A DNA stretch of 64,000 nucleotides, taken from positions 496,001 to 560,000 of the forward strand of contig NZ_CP155567.1 in the NCBI RefSeq assembly GCF_039696035.1, written 5' to 3'. The notes under the pieces were generated by a model. That model did no database searches and had not been told where the DNA came from. It saw only the letters and a list, made by a program, of their open reading frames with translations. A program made the position numbers and the translations under genes. This DNA comes from Microbulbifer sp. SAOS-129_SWC (GTDB lineage: Bacteria > Pseudomonadota > Gammaproteobacteria > Pseudomonadales > Cellvibrionaceae). Below, one piece after another: positions 60,692 through 64,000 of the stretch (within the stretch, counting starts at the first letter, position 1; each line of letters opens with the position of its first letter).

Positions 60692-61125
60692 ATGAATTTA
60701 ATACGATTATTTGGGTTTATTTCTGGTTTATTTATTTGCAATTATTCCTTTTCAGATGTACTGCCACACGTCGCTTGTGAGGAGTTTGATCCCTACTTTG
60801 CTGATCAAATGACTCCAGGAAAACTAAATCATAGAAATGGGCGGGCACAACTAGAACAATTAACATTCAAATTTGATGTCGTTGGTTATGGGCCAGAAGG
60901 TCGAGTTGTAAATACTGTAGATGAAGTGCCCGTCGTCGCACTTCCTGTGGAGGATGGCTGGTTGCTAGGCAGTGACCGAGGAGAATGGGGTGGCAATCTT
61001 GTCCTCAAGTCAAATAAGGGTGAAACCAAAAAATTGCTAGAAGCAAATATTGAAAATATTTATGTGTTTTCATATGGATACATAGCTACTGCTGGGTTAT
61101 CCCATCTGGGTATGAATCAAGGTTC
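60692..61125 (+). pseudogene. N-terminal part of a split cassette gene
   Basis: 145 residues from ATG 60692 (MNLIRLFGFISGLFICNYSFS signal peptide), directly after attC site G. The reading frame enters IS30 copy 2 at 61126, adding about 20 foreign residues before a stop. Its true continuation is the minus-strand fragment 57673-57481. The rebuilt protein (208 residues) has a secreted domain with EDGWLLGSDRGEWGGNLV, YIATAGLSHLGMNQGS and SAPKTSWLLKNGDLLIN, a repeat-like pattern suggesting a propeller or ligand-binding fold; no function assigned. The longer start at 60665 lies inside attC G. Confidence 0.85.
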
Positions 61126-62208
61126 CGCGGTTTCAAGTAATAACTGCAATTTCTTCATGCAGCGAGCAAATCGTCCCGCCGCCCCATAAATAGCTCATTT
61201 GGCGATCGTCCACCCCTGGTCGCTCTTGGTCTGCTGTTCAGGCGGTCCATGACAAACTGAACCTGCTCATCCGATACCGTACTGAAGTCCGTTCCCTTCG
61301 GGAAATATTGCCGAATAAGACCATTGGTATTTTCATTGATTCCACGCTCCCATGATGCATAGGGATGGGCAAAGTAAATATCCGCCTCCAGTCCTTTCGC
61401 GATCTCTTCATGACCGGCAAACTCAAGGCCATTGTCGAACGTGATTGTTTTGACTTTCTCCTTAAGGTGTACCATATGCGCAACCGCTGCAGCGGCGAGC
61501 AAGTCGGCTCTCTTGCCCGTCAGCAACACAATGACCGTATACAGCGATTTGCGCTCTACCAGGGTCAATAGCGCACCTTTGCGGCCTTTGCCGATGACTG
61601 TATCGCCTTCCCAGTCGCCAATTCGGTTACCCAGGTCAACAACCTCAGGGCGTTCATCAATACTCACTCTGTTCTTGATCTTGCCGCGTTGATCGTTGCT
61701 GCCGTAACGCTTGCGGTAGGGCTTTGACGCTACTCGCAGATGCGTATACAAATCGCCGCCATGAGCCTTGTCGGCATAGATCAGCTGATAAATTGTCTCA
61801 TGATGTAAGGAAATACCCGTACACCGTTTCAGATAATCTGCTACCTGCTGCGGGCTTAACTCCTGCCGGAGCAGCGTTTCAATCTGATCACGTACCTCGT
61901 CCGTCACCTTCCGAGCCTTGTGGGCCCCATACCGTCTAACATTCGACAGCTTTTGAGCTTGCCCGGGCCGGTACCCTCGTAGCCCTTTGTTGCGACGCAG
62001 CTCTCGACAGATCGTAGAGGGATGCCTTTCCAGAAGTTCGGCAATCTCTATTTGCGAGTGCCCGGCTTTCTTCAGACTATAAATCTGGTATCGTTCGTTC
62101 TCGGTCAGCTGGTTGTAGCTCATCAGTGCTTTTCTCTTGGCGGGGAGAAGCGCCGACTCTACCAGCTGGCCTCTCTCTTACCAATTGCACTTATTATCCG
62201 AAACCGCG
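61126..62208 (-). mobile_element. IS30-family insertion sequence, copy 2 (1083 bp)
   Basis: Inverted copy of the element at 57677, same length, same ends and identical transposase. Flanks are TTC (61123-61125) and TGA (62209-62211), which are not a duplication of each other. TTC pairs with the left flank of copy 1 and TGA with its right flank. Confidence 0.93.
61155..62123 (-). CDS. IS30-family transposase (copy 2)
   Basis: 322 residues, identical in protein to copy 1, with intact helix-turn-helix and DDE residues. Both copies can therefore supply transposase and give more than 1 kb of identity for recombination. Confidence 0.96.
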   Translation of the reverse strand: MSYNQLTENERYQIYSLKKAGHSQIEIAELLERHPSTICRELRRNKGLRGYRPGQAQKLSNVRRYGAHKARKVTDEVRDQIETLLRQELSPQQVADYLKRCTGISLHHETIYQLIYADKAHGGDLYTHLRVASKPYRKRYGSNDQRGKIKNRVSIDERPEVVDLGNRIGDWEGDTVIGKGRKGALLTLVERKSLYTVIVLLTGKRADLLAAAAVAHMVHLKEKVKTITFDNGLEFAGHEEIAKGLEADIYFAHPYASWERGINENTNGLIRQYFPKGTDFSTVSDEQVQFVMDRLNSRPRATRGGRSPNELFMGRRDDLLAA

Positions 62209-62374
62209 TGAACCATACATTGGCAGTGGCGTCATTTTCCAGAACTCCCAGGCAAGAAGCATAAAGGAAAACTGACATTAAGGAGAATACCAATATTGAA
62301 AATAGGGCCTCATAGAAGCACTCCCACTTAGTGGGAAGACGATCAATATTCTATTTCTTGTCTTCTGTGCTCAT
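62209..62374 (-). pseudogene. N-terminal part of the second split cassette gene (membrane protein)
   Basis: From ATG 62374 the frame reads MSTEDKK, a TAG at 62353-62351, then NIDRLPTKWECFYEALFSILVFSLMSVFLYASCLGVLENDATANVW up to the IS end, continuing at 58763 on the plus strand as FILVLAALLFIGAG. The TAG could be a CAG-to-TAG nonsense change; if so, translation may now start at ATG 62278. The gene thus shows a likely nonsense codon, an IS insertion and a frameshift. Rebuilt length is about 139 residues with three or four helices. No family recognised. Confidence 0.6.
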
Positions 62375-62831
62375 AGACTCTTAACAGTTTATTAAAGAGC
62401 TACCCGCGTCATATCTCGGTAAGAGCTTTTTAGATTCCACGAAAATGGAAGTTAGATCAATAGGTTGCCGACCTACCATGATTCATCTGTCAAAATTAAC
62501 GAGCTCCAAGTCGAGTTGCGCGCCTCCCGGTTTGGCTCTTGATAAGCGGCCGCATAGTAGTGAAATCAATAAGTTAGCTATGAATCCAATGTGTTAAATA
62601 GCCCCCGGCTACTGAATTCGGTCGTTTTTTCTGCCGCCGGCCCAATTTCATTACCTATCAAATTAAATGGGGGCAGAACAAAGTTTTGACGCGTAATTTT
62701 ATTTTGGTGGAGGCCGGATCATATCTCCACTGAGGGGAAGAGTGGGAAATGGGTCGATTGCCAGATTGCAGGCTGAACTTAAATTGGTAGCTAGGGCAGC
62801 CGCAAAGAACGGCTCAGCGGGGAAGGAAAAA
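62375..62831. other. Non-coding stretch between cassette array and tRNA
   Basis: 457 bp, AT-richer than the chromosome. I see no gene, no integrase and no convincing attI site. GTTAAGA at 62382-62388 (minus strand), close before the split gene's start, could be a remnant of a recombination core. Confidence 0.5.
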
Positions 62832-62908
62832 TGGTGGGCCCTCCGGGACTTGAACCCAGGACCTGCCGATTATGAGTCGGATGCTCTAACCAACTGAGCT
62901 AAGGGCCC
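62832..62908 (-). tRNA. tRNA with CAU anticodon (Met or Ile2)
   Basis: 77 nt including encoded CCA. Acceptor GGGCCC pairs with GGGCCC, D-arm AGCTCAGTTGGTTAGAGC, anticodon loop CTCATAA (CAU at 62874-62872), T-arm with GGTTCAAGTCC. The D-loop is like elongator tRNA-Met, while a CAU tRNA could also be the TilS-modified tRNA-Ile2; sequence alone does not separate them for me. Confidence 0.93.
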
Positions 62909-63074
62909 CCACTGAAGACGCCGGCGGCGGCGCCGTCAGCGGTCTGGGAAAATACTCGATTTCCCCTTGGGAATCAATGGCTTCCTGCCTGTGTCCGCTG
63001 TGCCGGCGTCTATTCCCGTCCTCTTTCATCATCCCTCTCCCCCGGCCCCCCGCTCCCGCTTGCGGGGCGGCGGG

Positions 63075-64000
63075 TTACCAGTTCAGGTCGAAGCCCAGGT
63101 TGCCGCTGGCGCCGCGCCAGTCCCGGTGGTAGTCGAGGGACTGCTGGTAGCTGAGGTTGAAGTAGAGGCTGCCGGTGCGGAACTGCAGCAGGTCCACGCC
63201 GGCGCCCAGCTCGCCCCAGGTGGCGCGGCGCTGGTCTTCGAGGAACAGGCGGGTGTCGAACAGCAGTTCGTCGTGGCCGTGCAGGGTGTGCCAGAGATTG
63301 CCGAACAGGTAGTAGCGGTTGTCGCCGCGGCGGTTGTAGGCGCGCAGGCCGGCGCGGAAGGTCAGTTCCGGGGTCATGTCCGGTTCCACCCGGGCGTAGC
63401 CGTCCTCGTAGGCGGTGAGGTTGGTGTAGTTGGCGATCACCTGCAGCTGCGGTTCCACGCCGATGGTTGCACTGCTCCACGGGGCAAAACCCTTCTCCAG
63501 CGACAGGCTCAGTTGCGGGCCGTGCACGCTGGTGTTGATATCGCGGCTGGAGCGGCTTTCGGCGTTGAGATAGCCGGCCTTGAACAGCAGGTCGAAGTAG
63601 CCACCGCTGTTGCGGTAGTCGGTGAAGTAGGCGCCGAAGTAGTAGCTGTCGATGCGGTTGGTGCCGGCGCGGTAGTCGGCGTTGCCGCGGGCGAGGCCGG
63701 TGACATTGCCGCGCGCGGTGCTGCTGCCGGCAAACAGGCCCCACTCTTCGCTGCCGTGGCAGGTGGGGCCGGCCCAGAGATTGCCATTCAGTTGCAGACC
63801 GCTCATATAGCCGTCGAAACGCGTGGGCATATCGCCGCCCCAGTCCATCTGTACCGGGCGGTAGTCGAGCCGCAGCCAGCCGCCGTGATTGCCGGGGCCG
63901 CCGCTCAGCTGTTCGCCGCGGCGCTGCTGGTAGCTGCTGATCTGCTGCAGCGACAGCTGCTGGGCGAGGCCCTTGATCTGCGCGTAGAGCGGGATTTCCG
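63075..64000 (-). CDS. Autotransporter beta-barrel domain, 5' end outside window
   Basis: 308 codons visible, open to the window edge on the minus strand. The sequence begins EIPLYAQIKGLAQQLSLQQI, the linker helix region of autotransporter barrels, then GGWLRLDYRPVQ and amphipathic strands (GLQLNGNLWAG, SYYFGAYFTDYR, FDLLFKAGYLNAES, ATWGELGAGVDLLQ), ending in FDLNW with the terminal aromatic needed for Bam insertion. It should be the translocator of a large secreted passenger encoded to the right. A Met at 63848 is internal, not the start. Confidence 0.85.
   Translation of the reverse strand, partial: EIPLYAQIKGLAQQLSLQQISSYQQRRGEQLSGGPGNHGGWLRLDYRPVQMDWGGDMPTRFDGYMSGLQLNGNLWAGPTCHGSEEWGLFAGSSTARGNVTGLARGNADYRAGTNRIDSYYFGAYFTDYRNSGGYFDLLFKAGYLNAESRSSRDINTSVHGPQLSLSLEKGFAPWSSATIGVEPQLQVIANYTNLTAYEDGYARVEPDMTPELTFRAGLRAYNRRGDNRYYLFGNLWHTLHGHDELLFDTRLFLEDQRRATWGELGAGVDLLQFRTGSLYFNLSYQQSLDYHRDWRGASGNLGFDLNW

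Noticed and set aside
58763..61125. Composite transposon carried by the two IS30 copies
   Set aside because: The outer flanks do not carry a matching target duplication. Flanks and split genes instead show two independent insertions followed by inversion.
62832..62908. tRNA as the integration site of a genomic island covering 54-62 kb
   Set aside because: I find no repeat of the tRNA 3' end near 54.3-54.8 kb and no tyrosine integrase next to it; the array is better explained by attC recombination.

Overview
The window looks like the chromosome of a marine, polysaccharide-degrading gammaproteobacterium of the Cellvibrionales type (Microbulbifer, Saccharophagus or Teredinibacter relatives). 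The reasons are the GC-rich coding sequence, TonB-dependent receptors of the Xanthomonas/Caulobacter type beside carbohydrate enzymes, secreted lyases with long poly-serine linkers, and the Kdu and hexuronate pathways together with a TRAP transporter. The genus is an inference.

Positions 1-43258 are one large pectin utilisation locus. It holds the regulator (GntR/FadR type, 1502-2239), two GH28 polygalacturonase-like enzymes, a DUF4861-GH105 fusion, KduI and KduD, a GH43 enzyme, two CE8 pectinesterases, a CE12-type rhamnogalacturonan acetylesterase, a PL1 pectate lyase, a PL1-CBM-CBM-PL1 double lyase, an alpha/beta-hydrolase, three TonB-dependent receptors, a large non-catalytic lipoprotein and a DctPQM TRAP importer. 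Cytoplasmic catabolism is covered by UxaC, a UxuB-like reductase, UxaA (cut by the window start) and KdgK. The likely flow is: lyases, esterases and GH28 cut pectin outside; TonB receptors take up oligomers; GH105 and KduI/KduD process unsaturated ends; the TRAP system imports monomers; UxaC, reductase, UxaA and KdgK lead to KDPG. Sites close to TNGTNNNACNA, the FadR-type consensus, stand before most of these operons and are probably read by the local regulator.

Positions 43697-54293 are housekeeping and stress genes: Dps, the choline-to-glycine-betaine genes betB, betA and betT, an MDR oxidoreductase, PanB, a GFA protein, a DUF1801/YdeI protein, a deletion scar with two gene remnants, and a DUF3298 lipoprotein.

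Positions 54620-62374 are an AT-richer block of small unknown genes separated by attC-like palindromic sites. This is an integron gene-cassette array with no integrase in view. Three IS30-type elements lie in it. The two identical 1083-bp copies, in opposite orientation, have exchanged their target duplications: each half of two different genes now lies beside the wrong IS copy and on the wrong strand. Undoing an inversion of the segment between them restores a 208-codon gene exactly in frame, restores the TTC and TGA target duplications, and puts every cassette and attC site in one direction.

Positions 62832-64000 hold a tRNA with CAU anticodon and the barrel end of an autotransporter that leaves the window.
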